Positions 1-11,888 are shown, counted from the stretch's first letter. The stretch: 64,000 bases of DNA from Pseudopithomyces maydicus (GCA_026873275.1 JANTUC010000016.1:682001-746000), one strand, 5' to 3'. The notes: generated by a model from the sequence alone, not told the origin. Numbers and translations are program-made.

Positions 1-124
1 CACGTTCCTAGGGGGTAAGGCTGCATTAAATGTAAAATTCTTCTATGTTATGGAAAAGAAAACAAACGTAAAGCCACCAGGGCCATGGACGTTTCTTGCA
101 AAGTATCAGCTTCACATCTATCCT

Positions 125-1584
125 TTATTGAGCATGCGAAGACCTCAATCCTGTCCAGATCTTCGGTTGGTGTGAGCGTCCGTCGTCGAACGCTCTCGCG
201 GAGTTCCTGTGCTGGTGCTGGCTGGTGTTATCGCGGTCCTCGTACGTGACCTGAACTGTACGCTCGAAGAGGATGGCCTCCTCGCTATCACTGTCTCTGC
301 CCATATGCACCTTGGTCGCGTTCTTTTCCATGTCGTCAATCGACGACAGCGGAATTCCGTGATCACCGTTGTTGGTCTGCATCAGCGTGTCGAGTGTACG
401 CTTGGCACCGCCGCTGCCAAAGGTCCGCTGTGCGGCGTTGCGCGAGAATCCACGAGAGTGTGACTTGCTGTTGCCGCCGTTGGACGATCCTTCTCCGAGG
501 AGGCGAGGAGCAAAATGCTTGACGAAACGGCGGAGGGTCGAGAGGCAGCAGCACATAATCAGGAGGTTGGCCTCGACGAAGCTGCGGTACACGATTAGTT
601 TGATATGTGTGCGTGCAAGAGGTGTGCTAACTTACATCCAGAGCGAGCCCTCTCCAATGACCCACGTTTGATCCATAGTAGTCAGTGCGGGCAGCAAAAT
701 AATCAGCCGGATGATTGATGTGACGATAGTTCTGGCTCTGTCAGTATGAATCTTTAGCGCTCGTGGACCAACTCACATGGAACCAACAGCAAAGATGGCT
801 GCCAAACCCAGCTTCTTGCGAGTATTCATCTGCAGTTTGACCAATGTGGGAATCGGCAGTGCAAGGAGCAGCACATCAGTCGTGATACCAATCACAGCCT
901 GAGCAATGTAGATACCGCCGCGGTTGGTGCAAGCGGCTGATTTAAAAAGCTTAGGATCCCAGCTCCCAGAGATGGGCTTGCAGGCGAACAACAAGGCGAA
1001 AAAGATAGAAACATATGAACCCAGGCAGACGAAGAGTGTGAACCAGACAGCAGCTTGAAAGATCTTGTTCGGGTTCAAGCGTCGATAGAAGAGTGCCAGA
1101 GAGACCTTGGCTGCCGCTGTCCCGATGGCATAGAGGAGTGGCGCCGCAAGAATGACCTACACGATATTTAGCATCCGAGAAAACAACACAGTATTGAGGA
1201 GCTTACCCGTGAGTAGTACGCATACTTGTCGATGCTGATCTCCCAAGCGTGTCGCCCGATGGCCCCGTTTCCAAAGCCTAGCAAGAGGCATATCTGCGAG
1301 CCCATACAAAACGCCCACGCTACAATCACCACAGCTGAGAACTCGATTAGCCACAATCAAGATATGACTGGGGAGAGCGAGTACACACCATCTTCAAGCT
1401 GGAAACTCTTCATCAATACAATCTTTGTGTACAATCGCTGGATCAAGAACAAGAAGGCAATGGTCATCTCCACGGAGGCGACCGTGTACGACTCAACCAT
1501 GTACTGTACCTGTGGGTTCTCGAAATCGACAACATAGCCCTTCGGGGCTGAGATAAGCGTCTCTGTTGCGTTGACGTTCGCCAT
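125..1584 (-). CDS. Rhodopsin-domain integral membrane protein (fungal PTH11-like family)
   Basis: Five exons (1389-1584, 1207-1334, 777-1156, 636-737, 125-581) join in phase to give about 420 residues. The product has about seven hydrophobic segments, including an EDAVVIVAWAF stretch early, a SLALFYRRLNP loop, a long Cys-containing extracellular loop (CKPISGSWDP...CTNRGGIY), and a last helix ending in LRRFVKHFAPRL. This order is typical of the fungal rhodopsin-domain family, which includes PTH11-type receptor-like proteins; most members have no known ligand. No CFEM domain precedes the helices. The C-terminal tail of about 120 residues is soluble, Ser/Asn/Arg rich and probably cytoplasmic. 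The start is the only ATG giving a short luminal N-terminus with an N-glycosylation site (NAT). The second intron-exon boundary uses the AG after a GCTAATC branch site; an earlier AG would bring in a stop. Family call is firm, function is not. Confidence 0.85.
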
Positions 1585-3452
1585 GGTTAAGGTTCGTTAC
1601 CAAGTCACAATGTACGCGGTTGTAGACAGCCAACGATGCTCCAAAAGGTGGTCAAACTGACCGACTTATAGCGTGCGGCAGCTAGGAGAAAGTAGCAGCA
1701 ACTGAACCCACGAGTTCCCGCAGATCTGTACTTGATTGCAACAAGTCGTCACCCTTCCGGCCATCGGTGGGCTCGTCCAAAGCCATGGATGAGACCGCCT
1801 TGCTGCCCTGGTCTACCTTCGCAACCTCACGGGAGACGGCGCCCGTCATGCTGGGAGGAGGCATGTAATTTTCAACTGTGCGACGTTGGCTAGCGACGTT
1901 TACAGAAAGAATACTTGGAGATCAGGACCTGTGCTGGCCGTGCCCCTCGGCGAAATTGCCGTACCAAAAACAAGGATGCCTTACAATACCGAGCCCAAGG
2001 ATCCTACTAAAAGTCCTGTCCAGTGAGTACTTCATGCAGGTACCGACGCAACGGCCGTATTGTGCTCTTTCTACACCGGTTCTGTGCTTGGCAGAGGAAG
2101 CAGAAACAGTCAATCTTACCCTTCTTTGGCCCTTCTCGATGGGTGTCTAACGTAATATCGCGCAGCATGGGATACTGTATTTGCCATCACATTCCTACGT
2201 CCAACAGCTCGATGCATGGACGGCATGCACGTGCAGGCCCAAGCCGACAACAGGCGCCAAGCTTGCTTTTTCGGCATGACTCAAGTACCATGCGGCTCGT
2301 GCCGGACGGCACAGTACAGATACGAGGATTATCCCCTTCCGTCTGGGGTCAATTGTAGCGAAGCTGTAACAGCTACTAGAGAGTGACATACGGCCCGATT
2401 TTTGACGGATGTAGCTTGAGCCTACTGTCACTCTAAGGACATGACTAGAAACGATCCGCAGAGCCTCACCTGAGCCCAAATGCGATTCCATGCGAGGAAA
2501 GGTCGAGAAAACGGCCTCTTGGGTGGCCCGTCGATTTGGAATGGGCTGATTCTGCGTTCGCTACCGAAATATGCCATGTCTTGACGCGATCTAGATAAGC
2601 ATATATGCCCGAGATCCTGATGAAGCACGTTTCGATTGCCCTGTAGGTTACGTACAGTACTTTCAAGGGTATTGTGATCCGTAGGTAAAAAAACAGGTTC
2701 CGACAACTACGCTTTCGGGAGCCAGGTCCAATCAGAAAATAAGCGAAGGATGCCCCAGACCCCGGGGAGTAGGGGAACGTCCGTGGTAGGTCCGAATACC
2801 GTGCCCTCCCGCGAACGCACTAGCCGGGTTCGTGAGATGAGTATCCACGACGTGTTGCAGAGCTTGCCTCATTTGCCAAACTATGGACACGCTCAACCGG
2901 CAGGGAAACTATCAAATTTTCTCTGGGGGCGGAGACACTATTGTATAGCTGTGGATACGCGGTTGCGGCTCCGACCGTTCATTAGTGCTGGTATTGACCT
3001 GAGCATGTCTTTCAACAGACACAACAGAGTGAAAGCCTCGTATGTTGATGCCATGAGCGAGTCAGGTTGATTCGTTTCTACAACAATCCTGTGTCAGCAT
3101 GGAAGAAGAGAGGCGAGAAACCGAGGGATGCAGTGGGGCGGGGACCCCAGTTCCCTCAACGTCTTGCTGGGAAGTTTACAGGACGATCCCTTCCTGCGGG
3201 CCCACCACAGTCGGTAAGTCTACCGAAAAGACAGCAGTCGATCCCATGCAGAGGTGACTGCGAAGTCGCCCCTTTCTCGGAGCGTGGAAAGTGTGATGCA
3301 TCTCAATGCACATTGGCTGGGGGCGAATTTGTCGAGTCAGGTGGGCAATATCTCTCACAGTTAAAAGTCGAGAGTTGGCTTGGGAGTTGCGCAATCTGCC
3401 AACCGTGCCGTTCAACTTGACTTTCTACTCGTGACGGTCCGAAGCCTGAAAC
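1585..3452. other. Intergenic, no gene seen
   Basis: This is the shared upstream region of the divergent rhodopsin-domain and FAD-oxidase genes. Short open frames occur on both strands, the longest about 117 codons, but none has a recognisable domain, a consistent intron pattern or a good start context. A 60-codon minus-strand frame at 1682-1864 is the nearest to a gene and I do not call it. Confidence 0.5.
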
Positions 3453-5178
3453 ATGTTGAGAGGAGCCGCGGCCGTACTGCTGGGTCTTCCTGTTGCGTTG
3501 GCCCAGAACAGCACCTGCGTAAGACCTACATCTTTGATCTTCGTGTTGGATATGGTAACTGACTTAAGCTTTAGTGTCAAGCTCTCCAGGATGCTGGTCT
3601 GAGCCACGTCCTGTACCCCAACTCGACTGCCTATGAGAACCGCACTGAGTCATACTGGTCAGTCAGCGCGCAGCTTGCCCCACACTGCATCGTTCAGCCA
3701 ACGTGCAAGTCAGATGTGGTCAAAGTTGTGAACACGCTTGTGAAAGGCGAGTCTTGTTCATCGACCAAGTTTGCTGTGCGTGGCGGCGGACATACAGTAT
3801 GGGCAGGCTCGAACAACATCAACAATGGTGTGACTGTCGATCTGGGCCTCATGGCTGAGGTCACACTCGACAAGAATGGCTCCACTGCTTCGATCGGACC
3901 CGGAGCTAGATGGATGCACGTCTACGGAGCACTGGACCCTGAGGGTTGGACAGTGCCTGGCGGACGAGCTGGCAGTGTTGGCGTTTCTGGATTCTTGACT
4001 GGCGGGGGCAACTCGTTCTTCTCCGCACGACGAGGATTTGCATGCGACAACGTGAAGAACTTTGAACTCGTCACTGCAAACGGGTAAGTCGGCCTCGTGA
4101 CTTACAGAACACAAGACTGACGTTTCACCAGCGAGGTTGTGAACGCGAATGAGCAGGAAAACCCAGACCTGTGGCAAGCTCTCAAGGGCGGTTCTGCTGG
4201 AAACTTTGGCATTGTGACTAGATATGACATGTTTGCTTTTGAGGCCGGAAATCTGTGGGGCGGAACTGCGACTTACAACAAGTCGACCACTGCCGAGCAC
4301 ATTGCGGCCTATGTTAAGTGGACTGACAATGTCAACAACTACCCTGCCGGCAGCTCCATCATCTTCTGGAGCTACCTCCCGGCTATGGAAGATATCGTTA
4401 TTCTCGCGGCATACGAGGATACTGAAGGCAATGAGGCGCCGGCTGGATTCGACAATTTCATGGCTATTCCCAGAATAGCCGATACGCTGCGGATCGACAG
4501 TCACAAGGCGCTCACGGACGAGCTCGAGCAAGCCACCGGATATCGGTTCGTGCACCACCTTTCCTCATCCAACCGTACATGCTAACACTGATCAGTGACA
4601 TTTGGTTCACCATGACTTTTGCCAATGATGCCGAGATCTTCACCAAGATCGTCGAGCTCAACGAGGAATTCGTCAACGAGTGGAAAGCCAACAACGACCC
4701 CGACTTCATCAACCAGTGCATGTTCCAGTCTATCCCCACTATCTTTTCCAAGCACAGTGTTGAGAAGGGCGGCAACGTCATGGGTCTTGACAAGCTCGAC
4801 CAGAACGTCATCATGCTCCTTTTCAACATCGCTGTCAAGACCGCAGACGAGGAGGCCATTGCACGACCCTTGCTGAGATCCTACGGCGAGCAGATGCAAG
4901 CATTTGCTGCTTCCAAGGGAGGTCTGATCTCGTGGCAATTCATGAACTACGCGGATGCTTATCAGGACCCGCTCGCCAGCTACGGTGCGGACAATGTGGA
5001 GAAGATCCGGGCTGCAGCCAGGAAGTTCGATCCGCAGGGCATCTTCCAGACTAAGGCTCCTGGAGGTTTCAAGATCACCCGGGCCGGAACCAAAGCCGGC
5101 TCTGGCGTTGTGGAGGAGGCGCTTTACGGTAGCATGAGGGAGGGGCCGAAGACGGTGGCCAACTTGAGTGACGCATAG
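3453..5178 (+). CDS. Secreted FAD-linked oxidase (PCMH/BBE type)
   Basis: Four exons (3453-3518, 3575-4083, 4132-4545, 4596-5178) give about 523 residues. It starts with a signal peptide (MLRGAAAVLLGLPVALAQ). A PCMH-type FAD-binding domain follows: VRGGGHTVWAG holds His-95 (approximate), the position that carries 8-alpha-histidyl FAD in this family, and GVSGFLTGGGNSFFS matches the flavin-binding glycine loop. In bicovalent berberine-bridge enzymes a Cys precedes this loop; here the stretch reads GRAGSVGV, so the second link is probably absent. The C-terminal FMNYADAYQDPL and YG..N..KIRAAARKFDP match the BBE segment. Such enzymes oxidise alcohols, sugars or secondary metabolites with O2. It lies tail to tail with an MFS transporter. 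Substrate is unknown. Confidence 0.9.
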
Positions 5179-5892
5179 TTGGTGTGTAGTAATGAAACGA
5201 AGAATATGTCACTGAAGTGCCACGAGTTTTTGGTGTATGCTTGCCTTTGATCTTGTCTTTACAGGGTTTTTTTTTAGAGAAATAGCAGCGCAGGATAATG
5301 CGGGCTGCGCCTGGCGGAGTTGATGTATACACAGTGCTCTCATGTTTGATAGCGCCTGTGATATTTCAGGTTGATGTACACGGAACAATAGACATTTTCG
5401 CCGTTCGATATGAAATTTGAGGAGAATGAAATCAAATGGAGGCCGTCAGGAGTCACGTCAGAAGTGGTGTGATGTTTGAGACGCGCTAATGCCGGAGCAA
5501 TGCTTCGAGGAAGGCACGATGATAGCTCAAGCTACCTACCTACTTGCAGGCATATTATTTCTACGATTATCGAGTCTGGTGTTGTTGAACTCTCTCGGTG
5601 CTCAAGAGTCCAACTGGTACTGTAGGCGTAAGCGTTGCAGCAATGGTATGATTGAAACCAGGACAGTCTAGAAGAGCGCTTGCGAGAGGGTATACACGTG
5701 ATACGAACGTAGCTGGAGAGGCTAGTTAGAGAATGCAGTCTAAGTACAATGCATCTACATATCAATGTAAATCAAGATTGTTGCGGAGACCATCAGCCCG
5801 GAGGTGCAAATGCGATGACATAAATCTACAAAACATGTCGCGAAGGGTATCAGAACAAAAACGCCGGGTGGAGAGGACGAAATAGAATCCTC
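5179..5892. other. Convergent intergenic region
   Basis: This is the 3' side of two converging genes (FAD oxidase and MFS transporter). It holds a short T-run near 5264 and no supportable coding frame. Confidence 0.5.
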
Positions 5893-7884
5893 TCACAGTC
5901 CATACACAAACGTCACCTTCTCTTCGCCTTCTCTACCTCCTTGTGCCGCCTCCTCAAGCCACTCCACGACACCATTCAAACGTCCGGTTCTTCTCAAACT
6001 GTTGATCGCAAGCTTGATGATGCGGTGGTCCTGCTCCAGCGGTCCTGTCCCATCCGCCTTTTCTCTTTCAATCTCTTCATCATCCCACTTCTTCAGAATC
6101 TCATCCCTTCTTGCGTTTTCAGCTTTCAGGTTCCGCCACAGCAGAACATAACCCCCTGCCGCGGCGCTTACACATGCCAGCGTCCACCAAAATGGCACGA
6201 TGTACCCGGACTCCTCGTACTTGGGGTCGAACAAGAACGCCGAGATAACGCCAGCGAGGTTCCCCCACCCATTGATACCTAGCAGTAGCGCCCGCTTCCC
6301 TGGACTTGGGGTGTTTCCGGAGATCCAGGCCACCGTGAGAGGGCTTGCTATGAAAGTGCCGGAGAGAAGCACATTGAGCGCAACATACCGTGGGATTGCC
6401 CACGCAACTGTTGTTGGCAGAGTGACAACCAGTACCAATCCCATTACCATGATGGCAAGACCACACAGGACAGGGAAGATGCGGACCCGGTGTTTGTCGC
6501 TCCAGCTTGCAAAGACATACAGCATGATGGCCCCAAAGATGTATGGTGGAGCTGTGAGGAGATTGACTAAAGCGGGATCAGGGTCGTCGTCGGACGTGGA
6601 GGAAGACGGTAACAACGGCGCGAGGACCAGCGGAAGGAAGACCTGGAAGGCATACACAGGAATGGCTGCGAGAATGTTGATGGCGAGGATATGCCATATC
6701 CTGATATTGAGGAAAGCGGACACAACATCGTGCGGTGAGAGGCCGCGGTCGTCGGTAACGTCATTCGCTTTGAAGACGGATTGCGCACGGGAGGAGGAAA
6801 GGAGGCCGCGAGATTCTTCGTCCCTTCCGCCGTAGTCATGATGTTCGTCTTCAGGAGCCGAAGCTTGGGCTGTAGTTGACTCGGACTGTGTCGCACGGTC
6901 TCTGATGACACGCTGCGAGGCATAGGCCCTCTCTTCGGGGGTCAGAAACCACGCCGTTTCGACGTTGTGTGGAAGCCACAGATAGCCCACCACGGCGACG
7001 ATGATGGTCAGGCTGCCTTCGAGCAGGAAGAGAACCTGCCAGCTCTGCCACCGTGTGTCCAACTCAGGGTCTCCCTCATCGCCATGCTCCTGGTGTACGT
7101 CCGGGAAGTGCGAGAAGACGAGGTAGCTTATAATGCCGCCGAGTGCCCCGCCCACAGCGGCCTGGCCGTAGAACAGAGACAAGCGCCGGCCAAACTCGAA
7201 GCGCGTGTAGAAGAGCGAGAGGTAGGAGACGGTCACGGGGTAGAAGCCGGCTAGTTACACATCAGCATGCATTCACCCGCCGAACAAGGCAGACGTACCC
7301 TCCAGACATCCGATGATGATGCGGAGCGTGTAGAGCTGCCACCGCGCCCTCACCCAGGTATGCAACGCCGTGCTCACGCCCCAAAGCAGCATGCAGCTGG
7401 GCACCCACACGACCATGCCATACTTCCTGCCCAGCGCAGCACCGGCGGGTTGGAGGGCGACGAAGAAGGCGAAGAAGAGCGCAACGGCCGTGTTCAGGTC
7501 CGACCTGCGAAGGCCAATGTCGGTGGTGAAGTGTGCGGATTCGGCATTTCCTATCTGCAGGCAGGCCTTACTGTTAGCCTGGTTCCGTGTATGCATGCTG
7601 CCCCGGATACGTACATTTGACTTGTCGAGACTGTTGAAGAGGAACAACAAGGCGAGGAACGGCAGCAGCAGGAAGTCGAGCTTGCGCAGCGTCCGCCTAT
7701 GCAGCTCCTCGTCGTGTTGGGCGACGTCTGCCGCGTCTTCAGGCGGCATCGTCGCGGGCGTGTCGGTGTCGTTGAGAGCTTCCAATTCGTGCTGCTCGGC
7801 CTCCTCCGCTGTCGGCTCCGGCACCATGCTGCTGATGAGGCCGCCAAGGCGAGGCGGGGATGCTGTCACGAGAGATGCAGACAC
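5893..7884 (-). CDS. MFS transporter, anion:cation symporter-like
   Basis: Three exons (7615-7884, 7299-7554, 5893-7250) give about 627 residues. After a hydrophilic N-terminus of about 65 residues comes RKLDFLLLPFLALLFLFNSLDKSN and, across the first intron, IGNAES; this SLD(K/R)SNIGNA signature marks TM1 of the fungal anion:cation symporter family (allantoate, nicotinate or vitamin permease type). The second splice gives LEAGFYPVTVSYLSLFYTRFEFGRR, again typical. A central loop between TM6 and TM7 (EERAYASQRVIRDR...) is followed by six more hydrophobic segments and an acidic/basic cytoplasmic tail. It acts at a membrane, most likely the plasma membrane. The substrate cannot be read from sequence. 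The gene converges on the secreted FAD oxidase, so a functional link is possible but unproven. Confidence 0.9.
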
Positions 7885-9343
7885 GCCGCATGACCATCGC
7901 AGCTAATGGCGGGCCGTGGGACGACGAGAGCGTGTGCTGCCCTCTGTGCACGATAGCCATGGGGCATACGAGACCTGAGCTGCCATGCCTTAGTCAGTGG
8001 GCTGCCGTTGGAGACCCTGGTGACGTTGCGGATGCGGGATAGCGCTCTTGTTGTGGCTGCCGTCCAAGCCCACGAACCTCCCTCCGCGGCCTCTGCCTGT
8101 CCGAATACCATGTGAATTTCTGCATTCACACTCTAAAATCATGATTTGTTTGTCCACTGACCGAGGCCTGCGTTCCTTCCAGCGAGATTTCAATCGCTAC
8201 TCAGTCGTGCAAAGCTCACGGGGTGATGAACGAACCGACGAATAGTCGAGCATCGTGCCTCTCTTACATCAGCAGCTGAATCGATGTTTCATTGAAGTTG
8301 TTATTATTGTTGTTGACATATATCTGGTCGTCAAAGTCGACAATAGCAAGGCATGCCGACCGCGGTGCCAACTGGATCTCCACATAAGGCTGTCAAATAC
8401 ATCAATCATGCATCATCTCTTCAGGGACCACCAAATGAAATCAAACCTCACACATCAGGCCTAGAGCTATCCGCTTCGGCATTCATTGGGACCAGGGCTT
8501 CGAAACTCATCGTCTCTTCAGGTCAGGCAGCGCTTATGAATCGTTGGAACAATAAGAAAACATGTTCAACACACGCCGCAAGACAATACGTACACCCATC
8601 TTTACGCAAGAATAGGATTGACAACTCGAGATCGTCGCGATCACCAACCTATACGACCGGACTTCGTACACTTCATGAACCTCATGCGCCGTGTACGTAA
8701 CCACACGAGCTCCAACACGAAGTCTTGGATGCGTTCCTCGAATCTGAAGTCTTCCTCACAACATGACTACAATCCACTCAACGACCTTCCCGAAAAGCAA
8801 ATACACCGCGCCCCAAAGCGGCAGTTCATATTCGCCGTTCGCTTAAGCCGTAGATCACCGCTGAGCCCCAAGCCCGAACAGCCAATGAGCGAACGCATGC
8901 CAGCCATGACCGACCAACGTAAGTATACCCAGCGCGTAGAGAAATGGTATGCCCAGAAATAGCTTACACCTAGCACTGCGGGAAACGAATGAGGCGCGGG
9001 AAAGAGGCGGAGTGGCAAGAATGGTAGGACGAGAGGTCAGCGTCGCATGCAGGTACGAGCATTACGCCCAGCCAGCTGCGATGAGGGGTAGTTAAAGTGC
9101 AGAACTTCGTTGGCAAGTGTAAACGGGTCGGGGTGATATATAAGGGGGGCTGTTGTCGTGGAGAATCAGCAGTTGTTGAGCAAGTCAGTGATTACCCGCA
9201 GCAATACACTGCCACGGCATTGGACACCGACGAGGCCTCCATCAGCTTCAATTCTCGCCCGAGACGACTCCGTTATATATATGTATAATTAATTCTCCTA
9301 AAGAGCCTCATCGAGCCATCGGTATTCCAATTCCACTATCAAT
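7885..9343. other. Divergent intergenic region
   Basis: This separates the start of the MFS transporter from the start of the secreted phospholipase. Short frames on both strands lack domain or codon support. TATA-like tracts lie near 9137 and 9273; the second is annotated separately. Confidence 0.5.
9272..9290 (+). promoter_or_regulatory. TATA-like element upstream of the PLA2 gene
   Basis: The tract TTATATATATGTATAATT lies about 55-70 bp upstream of the phospholipase start codon, followed by a short C/A/T-rich leader. This is a plausible position for a fungal core promoter. It is called from sequence only. Confidence 0.45.
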
Positions 9344-9909
9344 ATGCGTTTCTCCCTCCTCAGCATCGCGGCCATCGTGTCCAGCGCAGTTGCGGCCCCC
9401 GCAGAATCGCTCGAGGTCCGCGAAACCGCCGCCCAAGCAACGGACCGCCTCGTCTTCAGCAGCACAATCTCTCAATTCATCACTGCGCGCAATGCAAGGA
9501 ACCCCTCGACGGTAGATTGGTCCTCGGACGGCTGCAGCTCCTCGCCCGACAACCCGCTTGGCTTCAACTTTGAAAACTCATGCTACCGCCACGACTTTGG
9601 GTACCGCAATTTCAAAGCACAGAGCCGCTTTACTGATGTAAATTGAATTAATGATATGTAATGTGCCTTTCTGACTGGATACAGGCCAACAAGCTCCGCA
9701 TCGACAACAACTTCAGGACTGATCTATACAACCAGTGCAACAGTGAGAGCTTGACGAGCATTTGCAAGGGCCTTGCCGACGTGTACTACGCAGCCGTTCG
9801 TGCCTTTGGAAAGAAGAAGGGTGCTGAGGTCTTGGCTGCCGCTCAAGCTGCTGCCCAGGACGACATTGCGGCAGAGATTGCGAGGAGAGCGGCCGCAGAG
9901 AAGGCGTAG
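9344..9909 (+). CDS. Secreted phospholipase A2 (fungal/prokaryotic type)
   Basis: Two exons (9344-9637 and 9685-9909) give about 172 residues. A signal peptide (MRFSLLSIAAIVSSAVAAP) precedes a short propeptide-like region. The core has DGCSSSPDNPLGFNFENSC followed by YRHDFGYRNF: this Cys-x-x-His-Asp is the catalytic His/Asp dyad of the small PLA2 family in fungi and streptomycetes, and the four Cys residues (DGC, NSC, QCN, ICK) match its two disulfides. The enzyme hydrolyses the sn-2 acyl ester of phospholipids in the secretory path or outside the cell. The C-terminus is an Ala-rich, charged helix beyond the usual domain end. The intron interrupts just after the catalytic helix. Confidence 0.9.
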
Positions 9910-10768
9910 TGAGGTAGGGCTAAAAAGAGGGCGTGAAGTTGGTGATATAATGATATAAATTATGACTGGGGCAAGAACGTACGCGAAGCTGAATGTACAT
10001 AATCTTGAACCCGTTTCATATAAGCTCGGACGGATATTTCCGATAAAGAAAATATTCAACAACAAATCAGGGTAGGAGTTAGATGAATCCGAATATATTT
10101 CATAATTTAAGCTTTTCTATGAACTGATATCTAGGTTGCAGAGAATGTCAGGTAGAGAATACCCAGGCTTAGTCTATTCTGTCATAATTCTGGTTATCTA
10201 GGATAGATCAAGTCCAGCCAGGCCCTCTCTGAATTCTTATTGTTTGATTCTAACTCCACAAACCCATCTGCTGACTGCTCTGTAAATTCTTATATTCTTA
10301 CTTCTGTCCGATTCAGTTCTCCTTAATTTTAAAGAGACTAGGGAGCTGTTTGGGTGGGTCGTGGGTTACCTTAGTGCATTTCATGGGCTTAGACGTAACA
10401 ACTCTGGGTGAACCCTATGTAAAAATAGCCTTTTTTGAATATGTAGAATGGCTAGCGTGAGCTTATAAGAATCGGGGTAAATGCAAGGGTGTAAGTTTTG
10501 TTAAGAAATGCTATAAATATACAGTCATGAGCCTATTCTATATCTAAACTCACGTTTACATACTAGGGTTGCAGGCAAAAAATTCTATCGGTGCTTCTAT
10601 CGAATGTGTCTTGGCGGGCGTGATGACGGAGAAATGAAAATGTGCTTTCCTACACTTGCTAAACACGAACGGAGATGGATAACTGAAACTTCGGCAAGGC
10701 AGAAGAAGCAGCTACAATGATAAACAGAGATTTAATACAGCGATAAAGCAGATCTCTCGCTCAAATTC
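9910..10768. other. AT-rich intergenic block
   Basis: Visibly AT-richer than the flanking genes, especially 10040-10560, with no open frame of note. The texture fits decayed sequence, for example old repeat-induced point mutation, but no parent element is recognisable. Confidence 0.5.
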
Positions 10769-10895
10769 CTACCGCTGCAGCTCCTGGACTTGAGCTTGCT
10801 GGTCCTTGAACAGTTGGGCCACCTCCTTGATCACTTTTCCGTGCTCGTTGCGAAGCTTCCATGTTCTTGACATGCTGCTCGGACTGTCTGGCAAG
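10769..10895 (-). pseudogene. Detached 3' end of the coiled-coil gene
   Basis: Beyond the TAG that ends the coiled-coil gene, the same frame continues as LARQSEQHVKNME. Close by, in the next frame, it continues as KLRNEHGKVIKEVAQLF and KDQQAQVQELQR before a stop at 10769-10771. Both pieces look like heptad-rich coiled coil, like the main protein. The simplest reading is that one nonsense change (Gln CAG to TAG) and a small indel near 10852-10863 cut the ancestral C-terminus off. A 34-nt intron that skips the stop can be drawn but is too short to be credible. Confidence 0.5.
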
Positions 10896-11888
10896 CTATT
10901 CGTGGTGCTCGCCCAGCTCACGCTTCTTCTCTTCTTTGAGCGTGGCAATCTCCTCTTCTAGCCGGGTGATGTAGGCCTCTCGGTCGGCTATGCGTTCGTC
11001 ATTGGCCCCCTGTTGCCCTTGAAGCTTGACCATCTCATGATCCCGGGCATTAGACCCCAGCCCCGCAATATCCATCTCACGCTTCTTTGCGGCGAGTTCG
11101 AGGGCCTGGATCTTGTCCTGGTCCTGGCGGTGTTGGGCCTTGGCGTCTGCTACTTGGTCTTTCGCACTCGCCAGTTGTGTCCGCAGCTCCGCCTGTTCAC
11201 GCTGGATCTCTTTGATGAAGTTTTGGACGAACTCTGGATCTTCCTGGTTCGTCTTTTGTTCTTGCCTTGAGCCTCCAAGCGACTTGGCAAGGTATTCGTT
11301 GGTGGAAGCGAGTTGCTGCTTCAGGGACTCGTTCTCCTGGGTGAGCTTCTCGACTTGAATACGATATTGCTTTATGGTATCGTCAAGCACAACTGCGCCA
11401 AGTTCTTCCATTTTGGCGAGGACCCGTTCACGGCAGATTGCCGAGTCTCGCAAGGTCGTTGCGGAGAGGTCGGCGGACGAGCTTGATGACTGGAACGTTG
11501 CCAGCGCCTCGTTCACACCAGCCAGTAGTTGTTCATTCCTACTGGTTAACATGTCATCTTCCTCTGGCCGGACTCTGAGGTGTGCCAGCAAGTCGCCTAC
11601 GGGAACCCTTGGATCGTCGAGCTCCTTGACAGTCTTCTCCAGGAATGCGAGTGTCGCTTCTGTCCGACCCTTCCGCATTCCTTCTTCCAGCAACAGGCCA
11701 TCTCTGGAGGCCTGTACTTGAGCTTGACCGTCGCTGTGGTCGCCAAGCGTTGATCGACTGCCCTTGTTCTTGACAATCTTGTTCTTATCCGTAAGCTTCG
11801 GCAGTGGAGGAGCGTCCGGGAACAGTTTTGAGGTTGCATTAGGGGCAACACCCTTCCCCTTTGCAGCAGATTGTTTTCGGGGAGGCAT
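10896..11888 (-). CDS. Coiled-coil protein, unknown function (3' truncated)
   Basis: A single exon gives about 330 residues from MPPRKQSAAKGKG. This internal ATG is preferred over an upstream in-frame Met at 12035 because the upstream part is low-complexity leader and contains a 13-bp tandem repeat. The first 75 residues are basic and disordered; from about residue 85 the protein is Glu/Gln/Lys rich with heptads (KQYRIQVEKLTQENESLKQQ, EIQREQAELRTQLASAKDQ, REAYITRLEEEIATLKEE), so it should form long coiled coils. I do not recognise a family. The stop at 10896 appears to be secondary (see the detached 3' end). The gene sits between two AT-rich blocks. Confidence 0.6.
   Translation of the reverse strand: MPPRKQSAAKGKGVAPNATSKLFPDAPPLPKLTDKNKIVKNKGSRSTLGDHSDGQAQVQASRDGLLLEEGMRKGRTEATLAFLEKTVKELDDPRVPVGDLLAHLRVRPEEDDMLTSRNEQLLAGVNEALATFQSSSSSADLSATTLRDSAICRERVLAKMEELGAVVLDDTIKQYRIQVEKLTQENESLKQQLASTNEYLAKSLGGSRQEQKTNQEDPEFVQNFIKEIQREQAELRTQLASAKDQVADAKAQHRQDQDKIQALELAAKKREMDIAGLGSNARDHEMVKLQGQQGANDERIADREAYITRLEEEIATLKEEKKRELGEHHE

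Noticed and set aside
1682..1864. 60-codon minus-strand frame upstream of the rhodopsin-domain gene
   Set aside because: It starts with an ATG and has mildly protein-like composition, but no domain, no splice continuation and only promoter position. Not enough to call.
3758..4558. 266-codon minus-strand frame opposite the FAD oxidase
   Set aside because: The plus-strand gene has clear domain motifs and three consistent introns; the antisense frame shows no family features.
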